NCBI GenBank assembly: GCA_947846985.1
Contig: CANTUZ010000002.1
Coordinates: forward strand, 58,422,885 to 58,486,884
Direction: 5' to 3'
DNA length: 64,000 bases
Source of the DNA: Fratercula arctica
Taxonomy: Eukaryota > Chordata > Aves > Charadriiformes > Alcidae
Within the stretch, counting starts at the first letter, position 1. Every line of letters begins with the position of its first letter. The notes beneath the pieces were generated by a model. That model made no database searches. It had not been told where the DNA came from and saw only the letters and a list, made by a program, of their open reading frames with translations. The translations under genes and the position numbers were made by a program. This document shows positions 1-13,298 of this stretch, piece after piece.

Positions 1-1950
1 GATGCTCCCCAAAAAACACAAGGGAAGGTCAGTACACACAGTTCTCAACCAGGTGTGATTGATCTGGGGAAGCAATTGTTATATTAATTCATTAGGTTTC
101 AATAACAGCAGTGATAACGTGCCTCTTGCTTAAAGAAAGGGCTGAAGCATCTGCAGTGCTTTAAGTATAAGGAGCAGCATCTTGTGGAGTGACACAGAAA
201 CTTTACTGAAAAAAGTGATACCTATGCTTAAGTCCATGTAAAAGCCTCTGGACCAGCTCCTCCTTATTTGAACATCATGCCATTAAACCTAACATGTGTA
301 CAGTGGCTTTTCATAAAGCCTGACCTTTAAAAACAAGCCAGCAGCATTAGACAACAAACACCAACAAAATACTCAGCATTATGGAGGGATAAAGGAGAAA
401 ATCGAAGGGAAGGTTAGGCTTCAGGACTGGAAGGCAGTGCCACCTGCCTCAGCGTACCTCGGGGGCCACCAGCGTGGTCCCAACCAACCAGAGTTTTATA
501 AAATTTCCTTTTTAATAGGAAAGCCACAGACCACATTCTGTGGCCTTATGAGCCACCAAGACATCTACAAATCTCTGCAGCAGCTGGGGAGGAACAGGTC
601 TTCCTCTGAAGAGCATGCCCATGTTAATGCCTCAGGTCAGGCAAGGGATGTGCTAGTAAGGGAAGAAGTCTTTGGTTCACAGACACCCTGACACTCTTCC
701 CTCCCCAGCACTCCTTGGGCTTTATAAGTACAGTATGGAGGACGGATGCTGGCACCATCTCCACGGGGCACACACTGCCCCAGCCAGAAGCCCCAGTCTC
801 ATTGTATTTCCTGCCAACCAGCAGAAATTAGGCATACCCCAATACCTCATTAATTTTGCATCTTGGTACCATGTTGGAACATGGGGAGACCATGCTCTTA
901 GACTTCCCTCCACAAGAATTCAGGGATAAAAAAGTCTCCAGGCTTTCCCCTGTTGCAGTAGCTAGTGATGCAGCTGCTGAACACCCACCACATCAGCAGC
1001 GTAAAACCAATCTGAAGGTGCCTGGTCAATCCAAGTGGCAGGGGTTGAGCCTGTGTGTGGTAGGAGAAGCCAAAGGAAAAAGCAACACAAACAAAACCTC
1101 ACCCCACGCCCCCTGATTTCCTCCTTCTAAACAGTACTACAATAAACCAGATGTGCATGTTATTGCCTTTCTCCGGAAAAAACTCTTATATTGCAGTTTT
1201 TCCTTCTTCCTTGTCACACAAGCCCAAAAAAACCATGGCAAACAGAAACATCATGAGCAGTTCCCTCAAGTGGGAAAGGCAGAGATGCCTAGAAATATGA
1301 TACATACTGAGTACAAAGACTGCTGGATGCTGAGAAAAAGGGTGTATTTCCAGGAAACCAAAAAGAACGCATCCTTTTGTTTTACCTCTGCTGGCTCAGT
1401 CTCCTCTGATCAGCTTCCGAATGAGGGGACACACACACGACCTACCCTAAAATCTAACTGAACTCCTTCCCCCTGCTCTGTTTGTAGGATAAGCCACAAG
1501 CCAGTCTTGTACAAGGCCTGCCAGAAGCCTAATCTGAGGGTTTCAATGGCACTTAAAGGCTGTGGAGCCTTGTGCAAGCTACACAGTGAATTTTAGCTTT
1601 GAAGAAAACAGAGCGGCCATCTAGTTGCTGTGTTCCTTCCTTTACGTTTCAGGCTCGGAGTTGAGCAACCCTCCAAATCCCCATGCAAATCATCAGTCCA
1701 ACCACAAAACAAACTCCCCCAGTTTACGCAGGGAACAAGAATCTGTCCCCTGGCACAAAAACAACCTTCACGCATGCCCAATGCATCAGCGTGAAAGCAG
1801 AAGAAGACCTGGAAAGAGAAAGCACCCAACTGGGCTCTAGTCACCTGGTTTAGCCATAGCTCGCAACCGTGGTCCCTGCGATCGCATCGGAGAGCTGGTG
1901 CAATAGGAACATTGAAGGGACCATTGAGAAAGGCAGCTGGGGATCCTCCT

Positions 1951-2010
1951 CCTTCTTGTCACCTCTCAGGAGCCAGTCGAGTCCTTTTCCTTCTCGCCAC
2001 CTCTCAGGAG
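1951..2010. repeat. Imperfect tandem duplication, 38-bp period
   Basis: ccttcttgtcacctctcaggag (1951-1972) recurs as a 22-base copy at 1989-2010 with two differences. The intervening 16 bases are partly similar. This is a two-copy local duplication with no coding meaning that I can see. Confidence 0.65.
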
Positions 2011-4442
2011 TTTTGAATCCACTGCCAAACCCATCTTTGAGAGCGAGAGTATTCATTAACCTTTAGGAAAATGCCTCACCAGATGAATTAAGTCAGGTGA
2101 CATTTTATAGGCAGTGAGTGATTTTCCAGGAACGTTTCTGTACTCGTTAGTAATATATTTGGATAAAATTTCAGTGCTGTTCCTAAGGCTTAGAGCTGGA
2201 AGGAGAAATGAGCACACTTGCATGATGAGGAATGGGAAACAAGAGGCACCAGTCTCCCCCTCCGCTGCAGAAAGTAATGTTTCCTCTGAAAGACCACAAA
2301 TGAGAAGCTCTGGCATACGTTAAGAAATACATGTTTTGCTTTTCTAACAGCCCTTGCCTATTATTCCCTGAAAGTTTGAGGCCAGACCTTTTAAATCATT
2401 AAGTTTTCATTCAGAATTCAAGTATAAAGAGACCAAACCAAGACTGAAAACTATTCCCATTTCTCTCCTTCCCTGGGGGATTTTCTCCCTGCACCATGGG
2501 CTTCCCTCTTGAAAACCGCTGTCCCCAGCTCCCTAGACAGCCTCTCCGCATCAGCCTCCTGCCAACCCTTAATGGCCTTTACTGGGAAGCCGCCAATTTT
2601 TTAACCCCGCAGCAACGCTTGCCCTTGAGAGCGCTGCATGTGGGTAAAAGCCTTCACAACTTACTCCTCTGACTATAAACCCTCTCCAGATCGGAACGCT
2701 GCTCTCTCTGTTGGTGAAGAAACTCTGCTCTTAATTTATTTAAACTCAATTTACTTTAAAATGGAGGCGTGCTATGGCTGACAGATTTAAGATCTCCAAC
2801 ATTTCAGTGGAAGGACGTAGCCGTGCCTGTGCACCAACTCTGAGGACATTCACCATTCCGTACGGCAGTGTTCAAACCCAACAGAAGCAGACAGACCCTG
2901 GTGCCTGAGAGCACATGGAAATCTCTAAAATCATTCACAAGCAGGATGGAAACAGATAGTAGACTGGATCTGAGTGCGGGGATGCCATTTGGATGGCCCT
3001 CGTCTGTGAGGCAAGGTGAGATGCGAGCTCTGTTAACAGCACTTGGTAGCCCTGCAGGGTTTTATTAAAAACAAAACACCTCCCCTCACAACCCGTGCCA
3101 GATCTTGAGGTTTATATTTATCAAGAACATGCAAAGGTAATAAATAGGACAGAGAAGAAGGTGTTGCCACCAGCATAATTGTTTGCTCTCATGAAGGCAA
3201 TGGGATGTCATTTTGCGTATCGCGATTTTCTTCTCTACTGCAGATACAGAAAAACTTTCAAATAATCTCACGAGAACATTTCAATGAGATTTTTACAAAT
3301 AGGTGCTTATCAATCTGAGTGGACCAGAAACACTTTTTAATAACAGGATCATGTTTCCCTCTGCCAAACACAGAGCTACTTAGAAGCTGAGCAATATACC
3401 ACAAATAGAACTATTAACCAGAGTGCTTTGTACTAAAAAGCCACAGATTTATTTTTTTTCAATGTATGGACCATAAATATTATTAGAGAACAAAAACACT
3501 AAACATACACCATCTGGCACACATCTTTAACGTACACACCAAAGTTGTTAGCAGCTTTATTTCAAACATGGATCTATTCTAACGAGCCCACTCCAGCTTC
3601 TAGCACTATCCTATATTGTTTCAATACACAGCTGAAAAGCTTCCACTATAATTAATTTTTCTCCATTTTCAGAGCCCTGTTTGGCTTTCTAACATTTGGC
3701 CTACAAAGGCTACAAGCTCAGCTGGTTGAAATCAAAGCAGCTTCAGAGCAGGAGACTTTTCAGATAGCAGCAGCTTCTCTAGGAGACCGTGCTGTACTGG
3801 CTGTTGGTGATAACTGGAAAGAGCTGGAAGAGATTGTGGTGGTGGCAAGGGAATGGCTAAAGCTTGGTTGAAGAGCTTCAGCTGGTTAAAAAAGAAAAGC
3901 TCTGCTAATATTTCCCAAACTTCCTTTTGCAAAGGGTGTACTAAGTGAAAATATGAAATATGCCACCTTTTCTGCTTGCGTGACTGCATAGAGAATAACC
4001 CATATAAAAGGGAGGGGGAGCCTTTTAGATAAGAATTAAAAAGCTAGGATGTTAATTACGTGCCCAGTCCTAGTAAAGCAGAGGAGTTTATAAACAACAA
4101 ATCCTTTCTGGCGAGTGGAAGCGCTGGGGGTTAAGCTTTATTGTGAACCTCTGATCGCTTCCCTCCTTTTCTGCAATTGCAAACTCTCTCCGCATGTACT
4201 ACGCACGCAGCCCCTATATTAGGAGCTCTCACTATGTTTAGGGTTTTTATGACAGACTCCTGCAAAAACCTCATGAGCAATAAACTTGTCGTTGTCTCAG
4301 ACGTCAGCAATGACCGTGACAAGGGTATTCTGACTAAGTTTCTCTGAATCACCCAGTTATTTATCAGTTGACTAGAATAAATATTGACTGTTCTTTGCAC
4401 TGTCCTCTACAAATACAAACCCACCAAAGGGCTCAAAAGGCT

Positions 4443-4465
4443 AAAAAAAAAAAAAAAAAAAAAAA
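4443..4465. repeat. A23 homopolymer
   Basis: Twenty-three consecutive A. No retrocopy with a 3' polyadenylation signal is evident upstream, so it reads as a simple repeat. Confidence 0.9.
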
Positions 4466-7400
4466 TCAAAGTTTCTAAATAAATATGAAAAAGAGCTGGT
4501 TATTTGCCCACGGATTTGCTTGCTGGTACACATTTCCAGTGCCTCATATAATGGCATTTAGAGAATAATCTTAAAAAAAAAGAACACCTGACATTAATGT
4601 AAGAACCTGAGTAGCTGAAGTTTTTATTTGTTTGTTTTTAAAGGAATTGTCCAGAAGAAAAATAAAACCAAGAGACCACTTTTTCAGTCAGCAAAGTTTT
4701 CTTTCCAGGAACATGGATAAACACACATACTCTGATTTGCATGCATTTGGAAACGCCAAAGACAATTAAGCCTGGAACTCTCTCCTAGATCCTTGCCTGT
4801 AAGTTTCCTTCTTCTGTCCCTTCTATTTATAAATGATACAGCTAAAATTTTCAACTGCAGTCACCATCTAGGTTTCCTCTTCTAGGCACCCTATCTGAGG
4901 CACCTTTATTTCAATTTGCCAAGGTGCTTATTTCCAAAAACTTCAGTCACAGAGTCTGAGGGATGCGAAAGAGCACCTGAAAGTAGCAGCCCTCAGCATC
5001 GCGCTCTGAGCACCCAGCCAATAAGGTGCTCAAAACCACGGAGCACTTGACAATGGGATGCTTTTGTTTACTTGCCTGTATCTTGCCCAGATCAAGCAAA
5101 AAAGCAGTCAAAACGACGGAGAAAACCAGTCTCCACTCAAAGTCACTCATGCAGACGAAATGTGAGTGCAGGCATTGCTACATGTGACCTCATATATAGA
5201 TTCTTCTATTACTGTAATAACAAAACGTATCAACTTATGAGCTTAAAAAAAGGCACAACTTCACATAACCATCTTTCAATTCTCCTCTCCACCCCGTTAT
5301 TTAGCGAATAAAGACTCTGGGGAGCCAAACCAGCAAAAACTTCCGTTGACTTTGGTGCACTTTGGGTCGAAACTTTCACTTCTCTCTCCTTGGGCACCAG
5401 CATAAAGTTGCCTTTTCCATTCCTCCGTCACTGGCCAAGTGAAATGAACTGTCTCCTACGAGACAACCCAGCTGCAATCTACAGTTCATGGAAGGGGAGG
5501 CCAACAGTGGTGGAAAAGGAGGTCACGAGAACCCAACAGGAAGCTCAACTGGAGTTACCGTGATGAGGTACCACATGCATGAGACACAGGGAACATCAAT
5601 AGAGAAGAAGCTCCTTTAATTCCACCACTCACAGAGTCCTTGGTGCTCAAAAGTAACACTGAGAATGGAAAGACCAAATCCAAGAAGTAACGCTTTCAGA
5701 AGTAACTGGAAGCAATTAAATGGTCTATGTTATTCTGGATGATGTTAAGGGTCACTTTTAACGTGAAAAGAAAAGAATCTATGAAGGTATGTATCAAGTT
5801 CTGCTGCTGGTTTACAGGTAAAAAATCCAAAACACACAAACAACGCAAATAAGCAAAGAAGTGTAGCAGCAGAAATACCCATCAAAGGCAATAAAAAGGA
5901 AAAGCCTTTCAATTTTAATTCAAAGGAAAACTTAAACACACTATTTGGATGGCTGTCAGATCAACATTTTCTGTCTCTTAGTTCCCCTAACAATGTGCAT
6001 CTGGTAAACCTTAGCTGAGGGTCGCACTCTAGGAAAAGAAGAAGGTGTTCTTTCCTTGATGCTTCTCTTTCTGCATGAACATATCCATGGGTATTTTGGA
6101 GGCAAATGAATACAACTCCTCAAATGAAAAGTATGCGTGTAATTCTAAGATACTGCACACACTCATATAATTTTTTTAATAAAACATGGGCTTGAACAAA
6201 GCATTTTTAATAAAGATCAGACACCAAAAGATTCTTTTAATGTTTTCAAAAACAGTTTTAATCTCACACTTAATGAGATGCATTTCACTTTTCTAAAATT
6301 CCAGCCCTCTTCCAAATAGACTAACTTAAAACAAAAGCAAAGAAACTACGCTGGCTTCAAAGTCACTCCAGCTGCACAGCCCAGCTGGACGGAGACAGAA
6401 GGCGTTACTCCTCGTCCACTCCTGCAGGGGCTGGAGGAGTCGAGTGTTGTCCTTGACTGTTTGATATGCAGAAGGGGAGGAGAGGAGACACATAGTTAAG
6501 AGCCATCAGAAGGCCAGACGCCTGGGTGGGAGCCCTCCCTCAGATACCGCTGTCCCCCAAATGCTGAGAAGCATGGCCAACATCAGACGCTCTCCTGCTG
6601 CTGCCTCTGCTGACGGACTCCATCAGATCCCGTGGACATCAGCAGGAGCCCATCCATTCACTTCAGTAGCGCTTTAGTACCAGGCCCCCATGTAAGTAGG
6701 TAGAATTTTAATTAAAGAAAGAGAAAAAATGTTAATCTCATTATTAACCGTGAAGGGGAAAACCCACTAAGATGAAAGCCTTGTTTTCTAGGGGCATGAG
6801 AAGAATTTCCCTACAACTGGCACGTGCAGTGCTTTTCACTGGTCTGGCTGTCCATCCTTCTCTTCAGGAACATTTGGTCAGTGAGGGGTTTATTGTCTGG
6901 GAGGGGATAACATCACACCCCTGTCACTACCTTTGGGCTAAGCACCAGCAAAGCCAAGGCAAGAATGCATATGAATAATAAGTAACTTAATGCATTACAT
7001 TGGTAAAACCATCCAAAATGCAACATCCTTGTGATGGTCTTTGCAGTGTTGCACGTGCATTGGGATTTCTAAAGAAGAAGTATTTTTGCAAAGCACATAA
7101 CACAGGCATGTGATAGATAATAAATACAATAACAAAAGAAAGTGCAATTATGCCAAGTGAGGACAATCCTGCTCACAGCTGAGTGAATCAAAGAACACCA
7201 CTGTAACATCTAAAAATAAGATTGCTCAGGTAATTGCATCATCATAGGGGTTGCAATTGTGTTATGCTGGCTGCTTACATATGCAATCAAAGTAGGCAAC
7301 AGAACCAACGTGAATAACTGATCCCAGGTTTTATCTCAAAATTTAAGTCTGATCTCTTTTTAAGGAAGTGCAGAAAAATCCCCAACATCCAAACAATTTG

Positions 7401-10128
7401 GCAAAACTTGTAACTGGCTGATGGATGAGAAAAGAGAACCAGGTTACAGAAAGCAAAGGGAAGTATGTTGAACAAATTTTCAGGGACTATTCTAGCAATT
7501 TATGTTCTACTCAGCTGTGAAAGCTCTTATTCACCTGACTTGGAAGCTTTAAATAGTCCTCTGACCATCAGTGAGTAAATGAAATGAAGTACAGATGATA
7601 AGGTTTGTAAGCTCTGGCCTCAGAGCTCCCTCTGAAATCAAAGAAAGTAGAGAGTGTTTATCACCTAAGAAACTTTTAAGTGTCCATTTGTGCCCTTGCT
7701 TTGCAGGTTATCTCCTGTTGACTTAAACCAAGGACAAGATTAGAGTCAACAATTAAATTCCCATCAGTGTGTTGAAGCACAGGACCATTTTCTGCTCTGT
7801 ATTTCAGAAGTCTTGGATTCTTGGACTGCAGTTTAGATGCAATTGCTATGAGTAGAGACTGATGCCCATGAAATGAAAATAAAAGACTCGTCTGGAAAAT
7901 GGAATAACATCCAATTCGTCAAAAAGGGTTCTGTGCTGGCAAATGTCACCCAAGCCACCTTGTAAATAAAGTGGGTTTATTTGTATTAAGCAAACATTAG
8001 ATAATCTCGAGTTTCTATCTGATGAGTTACTTCCACATAGCATTTACATGAAAATTTTAGGTTTAGGCTTTTTTTAAAATGCTCTGAGCAGATGGACAAA
8101 AGTAAACATTTGTCAATGCTCTTATAATTTTTTCAGCTATGAAACAAATGCACAGGGCAAGTACTCTATTAAAAGCATATGTTTTATCTAACCTACCTTG
8201 TTAATATTGTGCTGGATGTCTTTCTTTGTCAGCTCAATATAACATATGGCTAGTTAGATCCCAGGGTTTTTATCTGGGACTAGAACTTCGTGTGTGCAGC
8301 TCAACACTACTTAAATTAGAAGTCTTAATTAATTTTTAAAATGTAATTATGTTCTCTAAACAATGAGCTGAGAATTCATGCTTGGGAGATGGCTGTGGTT
8401 AGTATCACTTGACCACAGCGAAAAGAATACATGAATTTTATACCATTTCATCATTGCATCTGGTTCAGCAAAATTAATCCAAACCTTCCCTGAAGTCTAA
8501 AGCCTGCCATTTCCAGGAGACATCTGAAACTTAACAGTATTCCTGTGTAATAGACAGGATGAGTTATGTCCTAAGTGGGTGTGCAGTTTGATACCGTACC
8601 AATATATTTTTTCCATCAATGGCAACTGCCATCTGCACAGAAACAAAAATTCCAAAGGAATAAATGTTATCACCAGACATCATCCCCTGGGACACAGCCT
8701 CAGGAATTATGTTTTCCTCTTGCAATGTGGAAAGTTGTTCAGTGCGCGGCATCTCTGGGAGCCTTGTGGACAGCATGTTCTCTCGTTAACTTGAGAAACA
8801 TATTTAATAAATGACAGGGTTTGCATTTGATTTCTAAAATATGCCTCTCACCTTATTCTCCTTGGGTACATGTAGAGGGCGTCTATTAGAGTCCTAAGGC
8901 ATGACTTATGAACACAAGAGGATTCACTATGGCAACTGGATGCAGTTAAGAAAAGCCAAGACCAGCTCTAAGAGTAACACACCGGCAGTTGTGACTGTAG
9001 TGGTGCTATTACTGGTGCTTCAGGTATTTTTTGGAGCTATAGAAGAGAAAGAAGAGGTTCAAGGACTCTGTTTCTCAAATCCTGCAAGCCCAGGAAGGCT
9101 CTTTCTGCATGCCTTCACATCCATCCTAGCCTCCAAAACACTTAAGAGTTTAATTAACACATGGCTTACATGGATCTTTTTAAGATCATTAAAACTGCCT
9201 TAAGATGGACTGCCTCCTCCCACATGCCCAAAAGCCCGGCAACTCACTCAGGTTTTGGGCACAGCAACAAAGCGGGGGACAGGCCATCCCGGGAGCCGTG
9301 CTGCCTGGACCCTCTCCCGTTCTGCTTCAGGTCCCAGAAGACCCCACAGGACCCAGCATAAGGTTCTCCCTGGTCACAAACACAATCCAGACTCACCTGG
9401 GGAGGGAAGAGAGCTCTTTTTTCACCCCTTGCTTTCCTGTCTTCCATAAAGCCCTTTCAAAACATTTTAAGCAAATATTGATCAAATTAGTGTTGAGCTA
9501 TAGCAGCAGTCATTAGCTTTATTTGGGGCGTTTTAGCTTGAAAATCCAAAGAATAAATGCCATTTGTCTAGTCGAGCTTTGCAGACTTGCATGGCTGGCA
9601 CAAGAGCACACACATACAGTACGAGCTGGTGCGTGTGTGCACTCATGCACTGGCGAAGGCTTTACAGGCCAAACTCTCCAACTGCTCGTCCTGAACCCGC
9701 TCGCAGAAGAACACAAATCAATTGCACAACATGAAAGTAAATTTGGGGCTCAAAGATCACATAACTATTTTCTCCTGCCCATTTGCCTTAACATGGATAA
9801 ATTATTGCCTTTCCCTTCCTCTTCTATAATAAGCAGCACAAAGTTCCTGACAAAAAGTAGATCCTGTGATTTGTCTCATGCACAATTTTTCCAGTGGCTC
9901 ACCTACAGGATGGCTGGATTACCTACATTTTATTTGAATGGCAAAGCCAAAGCCACAGGTTATCCCAAAGGGATGCTAAGGAAGTCTCAGTCCTCCCAGT
10001 CATTGCGCTTCGTAATCTCCAGAAGACCTGCTTCAGGATTCCCAAGATGTTATTAGCAATAGCTTTCATACTCTCCCATTAGTGCATGTTAAAGACCTAC
10101 TGCAACTGCACTTGCAGAAGGGGATAAT

Positions 10129-10640
10129 TCATAGAATCACAGAATAGTTTGGGTTGGAAGGGACCTTTAAAGGTCATCTAGTCCAACCCCTCTGCAATGA
10201 GCAGGGACATCTTCAACTAGATCAAGCTGCTCAGAGCCCTGCACAACCTGACCTTGAATGTTTCCAGGGATGGGGCATCTACCACCTCTCTGGCCAATCT
10301 GTTCCAGGGTTTCAGCACTCTCATCACCAAAAATTTCTACCTGATATCTAGCCTGAATCTACCTTCTTTTAGTTTAAAACCATTACCCCTTGTCCTGTCA
10401 CAACAGGCTCTGCTAAAAAGCCTGTCCCCATCTTTCTTTAGGTATTGAAAAACTGCAATAAGGTCTCCTTGGAGCCTTCTCTTCTCCAGGCTGAACAACC
10501 TCAACTCTCTCAGCCTGTCCTCACAAGAGAGGTGCTCCAGCCCTCTGATAATTTTTGTGTCCCTCCTCTGGACCTGGTCCAACAGGTCCACGTCTGTCCT
10601 GTGCTGAGGAGTACAGAGCTGGACGCAGCACTCCAGGTGG
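10129..10640 (-). mobile_element. CR1 LINE retrotransposon, 5'-truncated
   Basis: This is a non-LTR retrotransposon of the chicken-repeat-1 group, the dominant interspersed repeat of bird genomes. Its sense strand is minus, so its 3' end is at 10129. The plus strand starts with two octamers, CATAGAAT and CACAGAAT (10130-10145), which are the reverse complement of the ATTCTRTG repeats that end CR1 copies. The highly conserved segment with ggttggaagggacc follows, and then the reverse complement of the ORF2 C-terminal region. Only about 0.5 kb remains of an element that is about 4.5 kb when complete. Such 5' truncation is normal for CR1. I see no target-site duplication, as expected for CR1. The 5' border near 10640 is approximate, placed where resemblance to CR1 fades. 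Subfamily was not determined. Confidence 0.95.
10217..10640 (-). pseudogene. CR1 ORF2 C-terminal remnant (after reverse transcriptase), broken by one stop
   Basis: Read on the minus strand, the frame gives the C-terminal tail of the CR1 polyprotein, downstream of the reverse transcriptase core. Recognisable blocks are [49 protein letters not shown] and, further on, VLKPWNRLAREVV. The natural stop follows SSLI at 10217-10219. One in-frame TAG at 10337-10339 interrupts the frame just after the RLDIR block, where intact copies carry a basic residue. Apart from that stop I see no frameshift in this part, so the copy is not very old. The endonuclease and catalytic reverse transcriptase domains are absent, so the copy cannot mobilise itself. 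Confidence 0.9.
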
Positions 10641-12370
10641 GAGTAAGTACACTGAAGTTGAAAATTTGGCAAACTTCTGAAGCAGTTTTTCTATAAATAA
10701 TAATAATGTCATTTTATGTCCCACTGATATCTTATAAATAGTAGATTAAGGAGAGGAGGAGCTTTTGAGTCTTCCTTTGCACTAACTATAATACCCCCCC
10801 CAAGCCCCCAGTTTGCTGCTGGAGCGGAGCAAGAACCGGGGGCTCCGGGCCACAGCCCAGGGAGCGAGACGGCAGCGCAAACCCCACGGGGACAGGCTGG
10901 GCCAACAACCCAGGGCAGCTGCTGGTGGCTCAGCGGTCAGGAATGCGAGGGATTAAGTGGGCAGAGTGCAGGTGGGGCAGTCACGTGCAAATGCAATTTC
11001 TGCATGCAGCTATCCAGGGCAGATGCGCAAGTTCGCAAAGGGCCTTGAGATCAAGTCAGGAGCTGTGTGCTTGGAGTGCAGAATATACACGATCAATATA
11101 GTCCGGTTCAAATATACGCTTGCTTTTATGGAGGACATACGTTGGTGTTTTCCACTCTGAACCCTGCCAGTGCTCACAGCCCAGGCCAACCAGCATCACT
11201 GGGATGAGGCTAAACCCAGCACACGCCGATGGAAGCCAGTGAGCGTGCAATTAATTGCACAAGCAGGCTGCCGGCTAGCAGAACGGCTGGCCATCAATAG
11301 CAGAGGATGGGCCAGCCTGCAGCAGCCTTGCACCAGCACGCCCCTTTGCTGGGAGCGTGCCTGTGCCCACCCTGAGACCTCCACCAGCCCGAACGTTTGG
11401 ACACAGGGGTCCCACTTTGGTGCCAGGACATGGAAATCCAGGGAGAAAAAACCTTGGTGAAACTTGGCAGTTGATAAGCTCAGCCCTAACCATCTTCAAC
11501 AAAAAACTGAGGAGGAACAAACATATAAAGGATAATTCCTGTGCCTATTTTTTTTTTAGCACACATTTAATTCTTTGGCTTGAGTCATGCCACAGAGTGA
11601 TAACTATTTGTAATAGAAACACTGCAAAAGAGATGCTCCAATCTCATGCCTTTTTTTTTCTTTCAAAGAGAGCTCAGAAATGCAATTTAAACTTCCAAGC
11701 AGTTCACTGACTCTATAGAAAGAGAAGGAAGAACTAGAAGCCCTCAAATATTTGACTTGCCAAGTGGGCCTTTCCCAGGATAAACCAAATACAGCAATAA
11801 ACATCAGCATTTCAGAAGCAGAGTTGAAATTGTAACTCTGTAAAGACTCTGATTTAGCATAAAGGAGTGGACTGGATCTTTTCTTTCACCTATGTCACAT
11901 AAGGGAAGAATTTCAAGTGCCAATTGATGTGGTAATCACTGGGGTAGCTCACACTATAACGCACTTACTCAACTTTACTGTAAATGTCACATGCCCATAG
12001 GTGTTCCACTGTACTATAATTTGCTTTATAATGTAGCATTACTTTAAGAAAATAACATCCCCAGATCTTGTATTTAAAGTTAAAAAGACCTGGCAATTCA
12101 CTTAGAAACTGCACCGAAATTTTCTTCATTTGATACAACTAGCCACGCGTGCGTTTGATTCGCTCGCTGCCTGAAAATGAGGGAATTACTTTCGGAAGGG
12201 AATAACCTTGCCTGAGAGCTGCCCACTGGAAGGTGAGCATCATTCGCCAGCCAAGGCCCACCTTCTCGGTGCATGAAGATATCAAACGGATAATGAGGAA
12301 ATGATCAAAATCAGATTAGTGGTGTCAGATTTTAAGCCCCACTCCTGAAAAAGAAACCTAGAGGCCCTTC

Positions 12371-12417
12371 GCGGTATTGTATATGATTTTGCATACACTA
12401 TTGCATACAATATCCGC
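12371..12417. repeat. Inverted-repeat element enclosing two TTGCATACA direct repeats
   Basis: The arms GCGGTATTGTAT (12371-12382) and ATACAATATCCGC (12405-12417) are complementary over 12 bp with one bulged base. Between and partly within them lie two identical TTGCATACA copies (12389-12397 and 12401-12409), 12 bases apart. The first sits in ATTTTGCAT, one base away from the POU-family octamer ATTTGCAT. The arrangement could be a dimeric transcription-factor site, a small hairpin, or the relic of a short DNA transposon. It does not belong to any simple repeat. Confidence 0.6.
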
Positions 12418-13105
12418 TCGACCTTCAGAGCCAAACCTTCCTGCTGTGTTGTTTGGAAAAAGCGAAGGGCTGAGGGCTAACGAGCTTCAAATTACCACTG
12501 ACTTGGTCTTTGCTGTCTCAGATCCATGTATCCTGCCAGTTCAATAAGTGGAGTCTGAAGAGAAGTTGGCAAAATAATTGAATGTTTGCTTTTCCCTCTG
12601 TGCAGTGTTGCTGCATGTATTACTATCCACATCAGCTCTTCTCGCAATGTACTATTACTTCCCAAGCATCAGAAACACTTGAATGACAACTTCTAAGCAA
12701 ATACAACCACCAAAACACTCTTTGAGGCTTATCATCCACTGCCTAATCTAAATTTATCACAATATTGCCAGCATGCTTCAAAGTAGAGGAAAGGAAGGAA
12801 AAGATAAGGGTTTCTGCAATGATTAATAAAGAAGTGCTTTTATCTGATTCTCCTGATCATGAAATATAACTAAGTAAAATAGGCATTTAATATCCGTGAC
12901 TTCTGGGCAGCCCTACTGGTGAAGGTCTCTTCAATCGGCACGGTACAAAAATTATCAGTGCTGCTGGATGAAAGCACGCAGTAACGCTTCGGGGGTGTCT
13001 CACGCGACTGAGTCCCCAAAGCTCTGCTGAGAAGATGAACGGGATGCTTCATTGCCATAGGTTTGGGTTTTTTTTCCCCCTGTTGTTATTGTTGTCTGTA
13101 GGGGA

Positions 13106-13107
<2 letters not shown>

Positions 13108-13134
<27 letters not shown>
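13108..13134. repeat. A27 homopolymer
   Basis: Twenty-seven consecutive A, directly after ggggatt. A shorter A14 run lies at 13585-13598. Confidence 0.9.
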
Positions 13135-13137
<3 letters not shown>

Positions 13138-13273
13138 AAGTTTCCAGATGAAAATATGCGTGAGTGTAATGGAAATGACATGCAGGCAACAGCTTCCCTC
13201 CCCCATTTGGCTGTCAAATTGAGCTCAGGCTAAAGCAGCCCAGCAAACTGCATGGGGGGGGTGGTGGTGGTGA

Positions 13274-13298
13274 GGGGGAGGGCTCAAGTGGGCAGGGG
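13274..13298 (+). other. Canonical G-quadruplex motif
   Basis: Four runs of at least three G (13274-13278, 13280-13282, 13290-13292, 13295-13298) are separated by loops of 1, 7 and 2 bases, which fits the standard G3+N1-7 pattern. A further G8 run and GGT repeats lie just upstream at 13254-13270. It sits between an A27 tract and ordinary sequence. Confidence 0.55.

Larger units (their letters stand above)
1..10128. other. Noncoding stretch, no gene seen
   Basis: Mixed AT-rich sequence with only short open frames in all six frames, none recognisable. It holds the 38-bp duplication (1951-2010) and the A23 tract (4443-4465). A 10-bp palindrome TGCACGTGCA containing an E-box lies at about 7052-7061. 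The 177-codon plus-strand frame that begins at 9523 shows no family motif. Confidence 0.6.

Noticed and set aside
4200..4245. Weak resemblance, shared with 49250-49275, to an old dispersed repeat (VRAPNI in both translations)
   Set aside because: Only about six residues are shared and the flanks do not align. Within chance.
9523..10056. 177-codon plus-strand open frame just before the CR1
   Set aside because: No motif or family resemblance. A histidine/threonine-rich piece comes from cacacacat-type sequence. Consistent with chance.
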